64,000 nucleotides of DNA. Source: Glacieibacterium sp038210595. GTDB taxonomy: Bacteria; Pseudomonadota; Alphaproteobacteria; Sphingomonadales; Sphingomonadaceae. The notes below the pieces were generated by a model. It was not told the DNA's origin. It saw only the letters and a program-made list of their open reading frames with translations, and did not search any database. Made by a program: the position numbers and the translations under genes. Numbering within the stretch: the stretch's first letter is position 1; each line of letters starts with the position of its first letter. Location: NCBI GenBank assembly GCA_038210595.1, contig JBBQWN010000010.1, positions 23,998 through 87,997 on the forward strand, written 5' to 3'. Below are positions 1-8,272 of this stretch, in pieces.

Positions 1-1278
1 GCCGGTATCATCCGCGCGCTCGACGCGCGCTACGTTCCCCCGGTCGCGGGCGGCGACGTGCTGCGCAACCCGGACATCGCGCCGACCGGTCGCAACGTCC
101 ACGGCTTCGACCCTTTCCGCCTGCCCAGCAACTTCGCGGTCAGCGAGGGCCGGGCGCAGGCCGAGGGGCTGATTGCCCGCCACTTGCTCGACGGCGGCTG
201 CTATCCGGAGAGCGTCGGTATGGTGCTATGGGGCACCGACAACCTGAAGTCCGAGGGCGCGCAGCTGGCGCAGGCGCTGGCGTTGCTGGGGGCGAGGCCA
301 CGCTTCGACAGCTACGGTCGGCTGGCCGGGGCGGAACTCGTGCCGCTTGCCGAAATGGGCCGGCCGCGCATCGACGTGGTCGTGACGCTCAGCGGGATCT
401 TCCGCGACCTGCTGCCGCTGCAGACCCGGATGCTCGCCGAGGCGGCCTGGCTCGCGGCGAGCGCTGACGAGGCATCGGAAGACAATTTCGTCCGCAAGCA
501 CAGCCTGGCCCATGCCGAGGCGCACAGCTGCGACCTGGAGACCGCGGCGCTGCGCGTCTTCTCGAACGCCGAGGGCTCATACGGCGCCAACGTTAATTTG
601 ATGATCGACGGGTCGACCTGGGACGGCGGTGATGACTTAGCTGATAGTTTCGAGCGCCAAAAGGGTTTCGCCTATGGCCGGTCGGGCGAGCCGAAGCGTC
701 AGGCGGCGCTCCTGAAGAGCGCGCTGGCCGGCGTCGACTTCGCCTACCAGAACCTCGAATCGGTCGAGCTCGGCGTCACCTCGGTCGATCAGTATGTCGA
801 TGCGCTGGGCGGCATGAGCCGCGCCGTTACCCGGGCGCGGGGCGGCGAGGCGGCCCCGGTTTATATCTGCGACTCGACGCAGGGCGCGAACAAGGTCCGT
901 ACCATCGGCGAGCAGGTGGCGCTGGAAACCCGCACCCGGATGCTCAACCCGGCCTGGACCGAGAGCATTCTCGCCTCGGGCTTCGAAGGCGTCCGCAACA
1001 TCGAGGCGCAGCTGACCACGACGATGGGCTGGCAGGCGACCACCGGCGGCGTCGATGCCTGGGTCTTCCAGCGCACCGCCGAGACCTATGTGCTCGACGA
1101 CGTGATGCGGGCCCGGCTGGCCGACCTCAACCCGAAGGCGTCATCGCGGATGGCGGGCCGGCTGATCGAGGCGTGCGAGCGCGATCTGTGGAAGCCCGAC
1201 GCCGCGACGCTCAGCGCACTGCACGCAGCTTACGACGATCTCGAAGACCGGCTCGAAGGCGTCGCGCAAGCGGCCTGA
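1..1278 (+). CDS. bchH: Magnesium chelatase subunit H, C-terminal part (cut by window edge)
   Basis: The open frame runs in from base 1 with no start and encodes the last 425 residues of the large porphyrin-binding subunit of Mg-chelatase. This subunit, with BchI and BchD, inserts Mg2+ into protoporphyrin IX at the branch point to bacteriochlorophyll. The family signature PTGRNVHGFDPFR appears near the start of the visible part, followed by the conserved CobN/BchH block. The full protein is about 1,200 residues, so roughly two thirds lies upstream of the window. It is followed 11 nt later by bchL, which fits the usual bchH-bchL-bchM order. An internal GTG at 58 is not the real start. Confidence 0.95.
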   Translation, partial: AGIIRALDARYVPPVAGGDVLRNPDIAPTGRNVHGFDPFRLPSNFAVSEGRAQAEGLIARHLLDGGCYPESVGMVLWGTDNLKSEGAQLAQALALLGARPRFDSYGRLAGAELVPLAEMGRPRIDVVVTLSGIFRDLLPLQTRMLAEAAWLAASADEASEDNFVRKHSLAHAEAHSCDLETAALRVFSNAEGSYGANVNLMIDGSTWDGGDDLADSFERQKGFAYGRSGEPKRQAALLKSALAGVDFAYQNLESVELGVTSVDQYVDALGGMSRAVTRARGGEAAPVYICDSTQGANKVRTIGEQVALETRTRMLNPAWTESILASGFEGVRNIEAQLTTTMGWQATTGGVDAWVFQRTAETYVLDDVMRARLADLNPKASSRMAGRLIEACERDLWKPDAATLSALHAAYDDLEDRLEGVAQAA

Positions 1279-1289
1279 AGGATAGATAG

Positions 1290-2189
1290 ATGGCACTCCT
1301 TGAACTCGATCGCCCCGAAACCAGCCGCCCCGACGGCGAGGGCTCAGTCCAGGTGAAGCTCGATCCAGCCGAAAAGATCACCAACGCCAAGGTGTTCGCG
1401 GTCTATGGTAAGGGCGGCATCGGCAAGTCGACGACCAGCTCCAACCTGTCGGCCGCACTGTCGCTGCTCGGCAAGAAGGTCCTGCAGATCGGCTGCGATC
1501 CCAAGCACGACAGCACCTTCACGCTGACCAAGAAATTGATGCCGACGGTCATCGACGTGCTCGAGACGGTCGACTTCCACCATGAGGAGCTGCGCCCCGA
1601 GGATTACTGCTTCGAGGGCTTCAACGGCGTCATGTGCATCGAGGCGGGCGGCCCCCCGGCGGGCACCGGCTGCGGCGGCTATGTCGTCGGCCAGACCGTC
1701 AAATTGCTCAAGCAGCATCACCTGCTCGAGGACACCGACGTGGTGATTTTCGACGTGCTCGGCGACGTCGTCTGCGGCGGCTTCGCGGCGCCGCTCCAGC
1801 ACGCCGAGCGGGCGGTGGTGGTTGCCGCCAACGACTTCGATTCGATCTTCGCGATGAACCGCATCGTCGCCGCCATCAAGGCCAAGTCGAAGAACTATGA
1901 GGTCCGCATGGCGGGCGTCATCGCCAACCGTTCGGCCGGCACCGACGAGATCGACCGCTTCAACGAGGCGACCGGCCTGAAGCGCCTGGCGCACTTCCCC
2001 GATCTCGACGCCATCCGCCGCTCGCGCCTGAAGAAATGCACGGTGTTCGAGATGGATTCGACGCCGGAGCTGGAGGCCGTGAAGCTGGAATATATGCGGC
2101 TGGCGGCGTTGCTGTACGCGGGCACCGAGCCGCTCGCGGCGATGCCGATGAAGGACCGCGACATCTTCGAGTTCCTGGGTTTCGAATGA
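1290..2189 (+). CDS. bchL: Light-independent protochlorophyllide reductase iron-sulfur ATP-binding protein
   Basis: This 299-aa NifH-like protein is the ATP-driven electron donor of dark-operative protochlorophyllide reductase, passing electrons to BchNB, which reduces ring D of protochlorophyllide. The P-loop GKGGIGKST lies at residues 40-48. The cysteines that bridge the 4Fe-4S cluster between two subunits are visible at about C128 (GTGCGGY) and C162 (DVVCGGF). Length is normal for BchL, and an AAGGA ribosome site precedes the ATG. Its stop overlaps the bchM start (ATGA at 2186-2189), indicating coupled translation. BchN and BchB are not in the window and presumably lie upstream. Confidence 0.97.
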   Translation: MALLELDRPETSRPDGEGSVQVKLDPAEKITNAKVFAVYGKGGIGKSTTSSNLSAALSLLGKKVLQIGCDPKHDSTFTLTKKLMPTVIDVLETVDFHHEELRPEDYCFEGFNGVMCIEAGGPPAGTGCGGYVVGQTVKLLKQHHLLEDTDVVIFDVLGDVVCGGFAAPLQHAERAVVVAANDFDSIFAMNRIVAAIKAKSKNYEVRMAGVIANRSAGTDEIDRFNEATGLKRLAHFPDLDAIRRSRLKKCTVFEMDSTPELEAVKLEYMRLAALLYAGTEPLAAMPMKDRDIFEFLGFE

Positions 2190-2863
2190 CCGCCACCTAC
2201 GATCTTTATCGCGGCCGGCTAGAGGCCTATTTCGACCGCACGGCGTTCGACGCCTGGGCCAAGCTGACCAGCGATGCGCCGGTCAGCCGGATCCGGGCCA
2301 CGGTGCGAGCCGGGCGTGACGAGATGCGCGACCGGCTGCTGGCGTGGCTGCCCGCCGACCTCAGTGGCAAGCGCCTGCTCGATGCCGGCTGCGGCACCGG
2401 GGCGCTGGCGGTCGAGGCAGCCAAGCGCGGCGCCAGCGTTGTCGCGGTCGATGTCTCGGCGAACCTCGTCAACGTCGCGCGTGAGCGGCTGCCGGAAGGC
2501 CTCGACATCGATTTCCGCGCCGGCGACATGCTCGGCGACCACGGCGAGTTCGACCATGTCGTGGCGATGGACTCGCTGATCCACTACCGCCGCGCCGACA
2601 TCGTCGCGGCGGTCACGCGCCTCGCCGCCAAGACTCGTGGCAGCATCGCCTTCACCGTCGCGCCGCGCACGCCGATGCTGCTTGCGATGCAGTTCGCCGG
2701 CAAGGCGTTCCCGCGCAGCGACCGCTCGCCGGCGATCATCCCCGCTGATCCGCGCAGCCTGATGGCAACGCTCGCCCGGCTTCCCGGCTGGCAGCCGGGC
2801 CGCGACGGCGGCACCTCGACCGGCTTCTACAAGAGCCACGCCGTGGAGATCGTCCAGGCATGA
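2186..2863 (+). CDS. bchM: Magnesium-protoporphyrin IX O-methyltransferase
   Basis: The 225-aa SAM-dependent enzyme methylates the C13 propionate of Mg-protoporphyrin IX, making the monomethyl ester used by the cyclase AcsF encoded 3.5 kb downstream. The class I methyltransferase motif I (LLDAGCGTGAL) is at residues 64-74, followed by an acidic motif at the end of beta-2 (VVAVDVS). The ATG at 2186 was preferred over upstream in-frame starts because it overlaps the bchL stop by 4 nt and gives the family length. Its own stop overlaps the next start by 4 nt (2860-2863). Confidence 0.95.
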   Translation: MTATYDLYRGRLEAYFDRTAFDAWAKLTSDAPVSRIRATVRAGRDEMRDRLLAWLPADLSGKRLLDAGCGTGALAVEAAKRGASVVAVDVSANLVNVARERLPEGLDIDFRAGDMLGDHGEFDHVVAMDSLIHYRRADIVAAVTRLAAKTRGSIAFTVAPRTPMLLAMQFAGKAFPRSDRSPAIIPADPRSLMATLARLPGWQPGRDGGTSTGFYKSHAVEIVQA

Positions 2864-4284
2864 TCGCGACGCAGCGCCTTGTTCCGCACTGGCAGAAGGT
2901 CGCACTGCGCTTCCTGCCGTTCGCCGATGCCGCGACGCCCGAACTGCCGCTGCCGCGCCTGCTACGTCTGTCGCTGTTCCAGATCACCTGCGGCATGGCC
3001 GCCGTGCTGCTCAACGCGACATTGAACCGCGTGATGATCGTCGAGCTGCACATGCCCGCGCTGCTGGTCGCGCTGATGGTTTCGATCCCGCTGCTGTTTG
3101 CCCCAGCGCGCGCGCTGATCGGCTTCAAGTCGGACAACCACCGCTCGGCGCTGGGCTGGAAGCGGGTACCGTATATCTGGTTCGGCACGCTGCTGCATTT
3201 CGGCGGCTTCGCGATCCTGCCGTTCGCGCTGATCGTGATGACCGGGCAGGGCGCCGGCTCGGCGAACTGGGGCTATGCCGGCGCGGTGCTCGGCTTCCTG
3301 ATGGTCGGTGCGGGCACCGCGACCGTGCAGACCGCCGGCCTGGCGCTGGCGACCGATCTCGCGACGCCCGAATCACGACCGCGGGTCGTCTCGCTGCTCT
3401 ATGTCATGCTGCTCTTGGGTATGCTGGTCAGCTCGCTGGTGCTCGGCCGGTTGCTCGCCGACTACAGCCCGACGCGGCTGGCGCAGGTCGTGCAGGGTGT
3501 CGGGCTGGCAACCATGCTGCTCAACCTGTTCGCCTTGTGGGGGCAGGAGCCGCGCAGCCGCAAGCCAGCCGCACCCGAGGTTCAGCCCGTTTTCCGCGCC
3601 AGCTGGCGGACGTTCATCGCGGTGCCACGCCACAAGCGGCTGCTGATCGGCACGGGCCTCGGCGCGGCGGCGTTCGCGATGCAGGACGTGCTGCTGGAGC
3701 CGTTCGGGGGCCAGATTCTCGGCCTCGCGGTCGGCGCGACGACGATGCTGACCGCCCTGTGGGCGATGGGCATGCTGCTCGGCCTGGCGCTGGCGGCGCA
3801 GATGCTCGACCGCGACGGCGATCCACACCGGCTGGCCGGGTACGGGGCGGCGGCGGGGACGCTGGCGTTCGCGCTGGTGATTTTCGCCGGCGCGCTGGGC
3901 GAACCCGAGCTGCTGCGCATCGGTGCGGCGGCGATCGGGTTTGGCGGCGGGCTGTTCGCGGTCGGCACGATGACCGCGGTCATGGCGCTGGCCCAGGGCG
4001 GCGCGGCGGGCATGGCGCTCGGTGCCTGGGGCGCGGTGCAGGCGACCTGTGCGGGCGGCGCCATCCTGATCGGCGGCCTGCTCAAGGACGCGGTCGGCAA
4101 CCTCGCTGCGCGGGGCGATCTCGGCGTCGTGCTGGCCGGGCCGGCAACCGGCTATGCGACGGTGTACGCACTCGAAATCCTGCTATTGTTCATGACGATC
4201 GTCGCGCTGGGCCCGCTGGCCCGTGCGGTGGGGGGTGAGGCCAGCGGACGCCTGCGGTTCGGCCTTGCCGAATTCCCGGGCTGA
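2860..4284 (+). CDS. lhaA: BCD-family MFS transporter LhaA/PucC (bacteriochlorophyll delivery, LH1 assembly)
   Basis: This 474-aa integral membrane protein has about twelve hydrophobic segments and the LhaA/PucC family layout, including the signature stretch SALGWKRVPYIWFGTLLHFGG after the second helix pair. Family members are needed for light-harvesting complex assembly and are thought to hand bacteriochlorophyll to nascent antenna polypeptides. The position between bchM and puhA is the canonical place for lhaA, which supports this name over pucC. The start overlaps the bchM stop (ATGA), and 15 nt separate its stop from puhA. Confidence 0.92.
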   Translation: MIATQRLVPHWQKVALRFLPFADAATPELPLPRLLRLSLFQITCGMAAVLLNATLNRVMIVELHMPALLVALMVSIPLLFAPARALIGFKSDNHRSALGWKRVPYIWFGTLLHFGGFAILPFALIVMTGQGAGSANWGYAGAVLGFLMVGAGTATVQTAGLALATDLATPESRPRVVSLLYVMLLLGMLVSSLVLGRLLADYSPTRLAQVVQGVGLATMLLNLFALWGQEPRSRKPAAPEVQPVFRASWRTFIAVPRHKRLLIGTGLGAAAFAMQDVLLEPFGGQILGLAVGATTMLTALWAMGMLLGLALAAQMLDRDGDPHRLAGYGAAAGTLAFALVIFAGALGEPELLRIGAAAIGFGGGLFAVGTMTAVMALAQGGAAGMALGAWGAVQATCAGGAILIGGLLKDAVGNLAARGDLGVVLAGPATGYATVYALEILLLFMTIVALGPLARAVGGEASGRLRFGLAEFPG

Positions 4285-4299
4285 AGAAGGAGAAACGCG

Positions 4300-5067
4300 A
4301 TGAGTGCACAGCTTACACCCGGCCTCGACATCGCCGAACTGGTGCTGTGGGCCTTCTTCCTGTTTTTCCTGGGATTGATCATCTACCTGCGCCGCGAGGA
4401 CCGGCGCGAAGGTTATCCCCTGGAAGATGACATCACCGGCCGGGTCGAATCGGCCGGCGGCCTGTTCTCGATGGCCAGGCCCAAGACCTTCAAGATGCCG
4501 TTCGGCCTGCCCGATGTGGTCGCGCCCGACAATCGGCGCGACAGCATGAAGCTGAACGCCCGCCGCACCTCGGCCTTTCCGGGCTCGCCGATCGAGCCGC
4601 TGGGCAATCCGCTGACCGCCGGGGTCGGCCCCGGTGCCTATGCCAACCGCGCCGACCGGCCCGACCTCAATATGGAAGGCCACCCGCGCATCGTGCCGCT
4701 GGCCGGCCATCCCGACTTCTTCATCGCGGCGAAGGACCCCGATCCGCGCGGCTATGCCGTGGTCGGCGAGGACCGCGTCGTCGGCGGCACTGTCAAGGAC
4801 ATCTGGGTCGATACCGCCGACCGGCTGATCCGCTATATCGAGGTGGCGACGGACACGGGTAGCGTGCTGATGCCGATGATGATGACCAACGTGCAGCGCC
4901 GCAACCGCACCGTGCAGGTCGATTCGCTGATGGGCCACCAGATCGCCGGTGCGCCGCAGACGCCCACCGGCGGCACGATCACGCTGAAGCAGGAAGAACT
5001 GGCGATGGCCTATGTCGGCGCCGGCTATCTCTACGCGACGGCGCGCCGTCAGGAGCCGTGGCTGTGA
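4300..5067 (+). CDS. puhA: Photosynthetic reaction centre H subunit
   Basis: PuhA (255 aa) caps the cytoplasmic face of the L/M reaction-centre core and helps proton delivery to QB. One N-terminal transmembrane helix (about residues 11-29) is followed by the typical YLRREDRREGYPLE junction and a soluble PRC-barrel domain. The conserved FKMPFGLPD stretch and the HPDFFIAAKDPDPRGY segment identify the family. A strong AAGGAGA ribosome site precedes ATG 4300. The stop overlaps the puhB GTG by 4 nt. Confidence 0.97.
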   Translation: MSAQLTPGLDIAELVLWAFFLFFLGLIIYLRREDRREGYPLEDDITGRVESAGGLFSMARPKTFKMPFGLPDVVAPDNRRDSMKLNARRTSAFPGSPIEPLGNPLTAGVGPGAYANRADRPDLNMEGHPRIVPLAGHPDFFIAAKDPDPRGYAVVGEDRVVGGTVKDIWVDTADRLIRYIEVATDTGSVLMPMMMTNVQRRNRTVQVDSLMGHQIAGAPQTPTGGTITLKQEELAMAYVGAGYLYATARRQEPWL

Positions 5068-5690
5068 GCGAATACGAGAACGAGCCGGTCCGCGGCCTGC
5101 CGGGCCACCTGCCGCCGGGCGAGACCTTGCTGTGGCAGGGTTCGCCCGACTGGCGGCGGATGGCGCGCGACGCGTTTCACGTGCGCCTCGTCGCGGCCTA
5201 TTTCGCCGTGCTGCTGGCCTGGGCGGTCATTGACGCGCTGAGCGGCGGCGCGACCGCGCCGATCGGCATCGTGACAACGGCGGTACTGGCGGCGGTGTGC
5301 CTCGCATTGCTGCACGGGCTGGCCTGGCTATCGGCGAAGACCACCGTCTATTCGATCACCTCGAAGCGGGTGGTGCTGCGCTTCGGCATGGCGCTGCCGA
5401 AATGCGTCAACCTGCCGTTCGCGCAGATCGGCACCGCTCGGCTGGCGCACAACCCGGACGGCAGCGGCGACATTGCGCTGGCGCTCACGGGCAAGGGCCT
5501 GGGCTATGCCGTGATGTGGCCGCACGCACGAGCGTGGCAGCTGGCACGGCCGGAGCCGATGCTGCGCGCAATTGCGAACGTCGACGAGGTCGCGGCGCTG
5601 CTCGCCGATGCCTGCGCGGCGGTAGTGCCGGTTCGGCGCGAGACCGCCGATGCGTCGGAACCGGCCTTCGGCGGTGCGGTGGCGGCGTGA
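5064..5690 (+). CDS. puhB: Photosynthetic complex assembly protein PuhB
   Basis: PuhB (208 aa from this start) is an assembly factor for the reaction centre and LH1 core. The N-terminus carries the family signature EYENEPVRGLPG, then GETLLWQGSPDWRRMA, followed by two or three hydrophobic segments (about residues 40-95) and a C-terminal bPH-like domain beginning TTVYSITSKRVVLRFG. GTG 5064 was chosen because it overlaps the puhA stop in a GTGA; a GTG two codons earlier (5058) is also possible. It is followed by puhC with another GTGA overlap. Confidence 0.93.
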   Translation: MSEYENEPVRGLPGHLPPGETLLWQGSPDWRRMARDAFHVRLVAAYFAVLLAWAVIDALSGGATAPIGIVTTAVLAAVCLALLHGLAWLSAKTTVYSITSKRVVLRFGMALPKCVNLPFAQIGTARLAHNPDGSGDIALALTGKGLGYAVMWPHARAWQLARPEPMLRAIANVDEVAALLADACAAVVPVRRETADASEPAFGGAVAA

Positions 5691-6151
5691 GCACCCACGT
5701 GCACCAGGATCCCACGGTTCCGCGCGGCGCGCTGTTAGCCGCCGCCGGCATGGTCGTGCTGACGTTGCTGGCGGTCGCCAGCGTCCGTCTTGGCCTCGTG
5801 CCCGCCGCCGCCGACCCGGTCGCGATCCGCGCGGAGCAGCATGTCACCGCGGTGGTGAGTCGCGACCTGGTATTCACGGATGCTCTCGACGGCTCGGTCG
5901 AGGTCCGCGATGCCCGCACCGGCGACGTCCGCACCGCGACCGCAGCGGGCAGCAAGACCGGCTTCATTCGCGGAGTCATGCGCGGCCTCGCGCGCGCCAG
6001 GCACCGCGCCGGCATCGACAAGGCGCTGCCCTTCCGGCTGACGCGCTGGTCGAACGGCAATCTGACGCTGCTCGACCCGCAGACTGGCGAGTCGGTGGAG
6101 CTCGGCTCGTTCGGGCCGACCAACCGCGCCGACTTCGAGAAACTGCTGTGA
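5687..6151 (+). CDS. puhC: Photosynthetic complex assembly protein PuhC
   Basis: A 154-aa membrane-anchored protein with one N-terminal helix (about residues 15-36) and a periplasmic domain. PuhC proteins promote reaction-centre/LH1 assembly and stability. Family features include the segment FTDALDGSVEVRDA and the C-terminal LTLLDPQTGESVELGSFG. The GTG start overlaps the puhB stop (5687-5690), and the stop overlaps the next gene in the same way. The call rests on position, length and these motifs. Confidence 0.92.
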   Translation: MSTHVHQDPTVPRGALLAAAGMVVLTLLAVASVRLGLVPAAADPVAIRAEQHVTAVVSRDLVFTDALDGSVEVRDARTGDVRTATAAGSKTGFIRGVMRGLARARHRAGIDKALPFRLTRWSNGNLTLLDPQTGESVELGSFGPTNRADFEKLL

Positions 6152-6429
6152 TCCGTTTCGATACCGGCTGCACGGTTTCGGTGGAAGTCACCGCCGAGCG
6201 CTGTCGCGCCGATGTCGTGCTCGACGGCGACGTCGCCATCGGCCCCGGTGACAAGGTCCGCGTCCACGGCGCGCCGATCCGCTGCGGCATCGGACACAGC
6301 CTCGAGGTGCGCCGCACCGCGACCGTCGAACGCGCCGGTTCGGTGCGCGCGGCTTTGACCAGGATCAGTTCCTACTTCGCTTTGACCGAGCTATATGAGG
6401 TCAGCTTCTTGCCGGGGATGGGCCGATGA
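6148..6429 (+). CDS. Conserved small protein of the puhC-acsF interval
   Basis: A 93-aa soluble-looking protein encoded between puhC and acsF and overlapping both by 4 nt (GTGA at 6148, ATGA at 6426). No membrane segment or known catalytic motif is visible. It is rich in short beta-type stretches (TVSVEVTAERC, ADVVLDGDVAIGPGD) and contains three cysteines or so. An open frame of this size at this position is usual in purple-bacterial photosynthesis clusters, so it is likely an assembly or cyclase-related factor. That role is inference from location only. Confidence 0.85.
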   Translation: MIRFDTGCTVSVEVTAERCRADVVLDGDVAIGPGDKVRVHGAPIRCGIGHSLEVRRTATVERAGSVRAALTRISSYFALTELYEVSFLPGMGR

Positions 6430-7478
6430 ACGCGCATGTCGATCCGACCAGCCTGAAGATCGTCGAAGAGGAAACCGTCCTCAGTCCGCGTTTCTACACC
6501 ACCGACTTCCCCGCGCTCGACGCCATCGACGTATCGAGCGTGCGGCCCGAATGGGATGCGCTGATCGCCGAGATGGAGAGCGATCCGAACAAGCGTCACT
6601 TCAAGCGGACCGAAGCCTTCGACGGTGTCATCGAGCGACTGGAGCCTGAGCTCCGCCGGGAGTTTACCGATTTCTTGGTGTCGTCGATGACATCGGAGTT
6701 TTCGGGATGCATCCTGTACGCCGAAATCGCGCGGCGGACGAAGAACCCAGACGTCAAGAACCTCTTCCGCCTGATGGCGCGCGACGAGAGCCGGCACGCC
6801 GGCTTCATCAACGACAGCCTGAAGGACGCAGGCATCGGCATCGACCTCGGCTTCCTGACCAAGACCAAGAAATACACGTTCTTCCGACCGAAGTTCATCT
6901 TCTACGCGACCTATCTCAGCGAGAAGATTGGTTACGCCCGTTACATCACCATCTACCGGCACCTGGCGGCCAACCCGGACCGCCGCATCCACCCGATCTT
7001 CAACTGGTTCGAACTCTGGTGCAACGACGAGTTCCGCCATGGCGAGGCCTTCGCGCTGCTGATGCGGTCGGACCCGAAGCTGCTGACCGGCCTCAACAAA
7101 TTGTGGATCCGCTTCTTCCTGGTGGCGGTCTACGCGACGATGTACGTGCGCGACCACAACCGCCCGGCCTTCCATGCTGCACTCGGCATCGACCCGACCG
7201 AGTATGACTATACGGTGTTCCGGGTGACCTCCGAGATCACCCGGCAGGTCTTCCCACTGACGCTCGACAGCGACGCGCCGGTGTTCCGCGCGATCATGGA
7301 GCGGATGCGGGTGCTGGCCCGCGGCATCGAGGCGGCCAAGCGCCAGGGCGGTATCGCTGGCACGGCCAAGCGCCTCGGCCTGACCGCCGCCGTCGCCGCC
7401 AATTTCGTCCGCCTCTATCTCCAGCCGACGCAGCGCAACGCGCTTCCGGCAGCAATCCGGCTGCAGCCGGCATGGTGA
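6426..7478 (+). CDS. acsF: Aerobic magnesium-protoporphyrin IX monomethyl ester oxidative cyclase
   Basis: AcsF (350 aa) is the di-iron enzyme that uses O2 to build the isocyclic ring E of bacteriochlorophyll. The ferritin-like iron ligands are visible: E91 and E100 region (SEFSGCILYAE), E121-x-x-H124 (DESRHAGF) and E202-x-x-H205 (NDEFRHGEAF). Presence of this oxygen-dependent enzyme fits an aerobic phototroph; the anaerobic BchE is not in the window. The start overlaps the preceding stop (ATGA) and the end overlaps puhE by 7 nt. Confidence 0.97.
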   Translation: MNAHVDPTSLKIVEEETVLSPRFYTTDFPALDAIDVSSVRPEWDALIAEMESDPNKRHFKRTEAFDGVIERLEPELRREFTDFLVSSMTSEFSGCILYAEIARRTKNPDVKNLFRLMARDESRHAGFINDSLKDAGIGIDLGFLTKTKKYTFFRPKFIFYATYLSEKIGYARYITIYRHLAANPDRRIHPIFNWFELWCNDEFRHGEAFALLMRSDPKLLTGLNKLWIRFFLVAVYATMYVRDHNRPAFHAALGIDPTEYDYTVFRVTSEITRQVFPLTLDSDAPVFRAIMERMRVLARGIEAAKRQGGIAGTAKRLGLTAAVAANFVRLYLQPTQRNALPAAIRLQPAW

Positions 7479-8260
7479 GCTGGGCCGATCATGGCTGGCC
7501 GCTGGTCTATGCCGGCGTGCTGTGGTTCGTCGCTACCGGCGCGGTGCTCGCGCTCGACTCGCGCAACCCGCGCGGGTTCGGCCGCAGCCTGGTGCTGACC
7601 GGCACGCTCGCCTGCGTCGCCCTCCTGGCCGTCGTCTACACCCGCGACGATCCGTCGAAGCTGGCGGCGTATGTCGGTTTTACCGCGGCGCTGATGATCT
7701 GGGGCTGGCATGAGCTGGCCTTCCTGACCGGAGCCGCCACCGGACCGCGGCGGGAGCCGCTGCCGCCGGGAACGACCGGCTGGGCGCGCTTCCGGCTCAG
7801 TGCCGCGACGTTGATCCACCACGAGATCGCCTTGGCACTGACTCTGGCCTTGCTCGCCGGCCTGACCTGGCGCACCGCCAATCCGGTCGCGGCGCAGGCC
7901 TTTGGCCTGTTGTTTGCGATGCGGTTGTCGACCAAGCTGAATATCTTCATCGGCGTGCCGCATTTCGACACCGCCATGCTGCCGCCACACCTCGCCTATC
8001 TCGGCAGCTACTTCCGGACCCGGCCCTTCGGTGTCGCGATGGCGTTCAGCCTGATCGCGCTGGCGGCTGTGGCGGTGGCGCTTGGCCATAATGCGCTCAG
8101 CCTCAGCGGCGGCGCTGCGGTCGGGGCCAGCCTGGTGTTTGCGCTGGTCGCACTCGGGCTGCTCGAACATCTGTTCCTTGTACTGCCGGTCAAGGATGCG
8201 GCGCTGTGGCGCTGGGCGAAAACGAATAACGGCTTCCGGATAACCGGGGCAGCAGAGTAA
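7472..8260 (+). CDS. puhE: Photosynthesis complex assembly protein PuhE (DUF3623)
   Basis: A 262-aa protein with about seven hydrophobic helices, matching PuhE, a modulator of bacteriochlorophyll synthesis and core complex assembly. The conserved features are GWHELAFLTGA near the middle, LIHHEIALA, and the RLSTKLNIFIGVPHFDTAMLP motif. ATG 7472 lies inside the end of acsF; a GTG immediately after (7475) is in frame and equally possible. It precedes hemA by 12 nt, the usual cluster order. Confidence 0.94.
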   Translation: MVSWADHGWPLVYAGVLWFVATGAVLALDSRNPRGFGRSLVLTGTLACVALLAVVYTRDDPSKLAAYVGFTAALMIWGWHELAFLTGAATGPRREPLPPGTTGWARFRLSAATLIHHEIALALTLALLAGLTWRTANPVAAQAFGLLFAMRLSTKLNIFIGVPHFDTAMLPPHLAYLGSYFRTRPFGVAMAFSLIALAAVAVALGHNALSLSGGAAVGASLVFALVALGLLEHLFLVLPVKDAALWRWAKTNNGFRITGAAE

Positions 8261-8272
8261 GGGGGAGTGACT

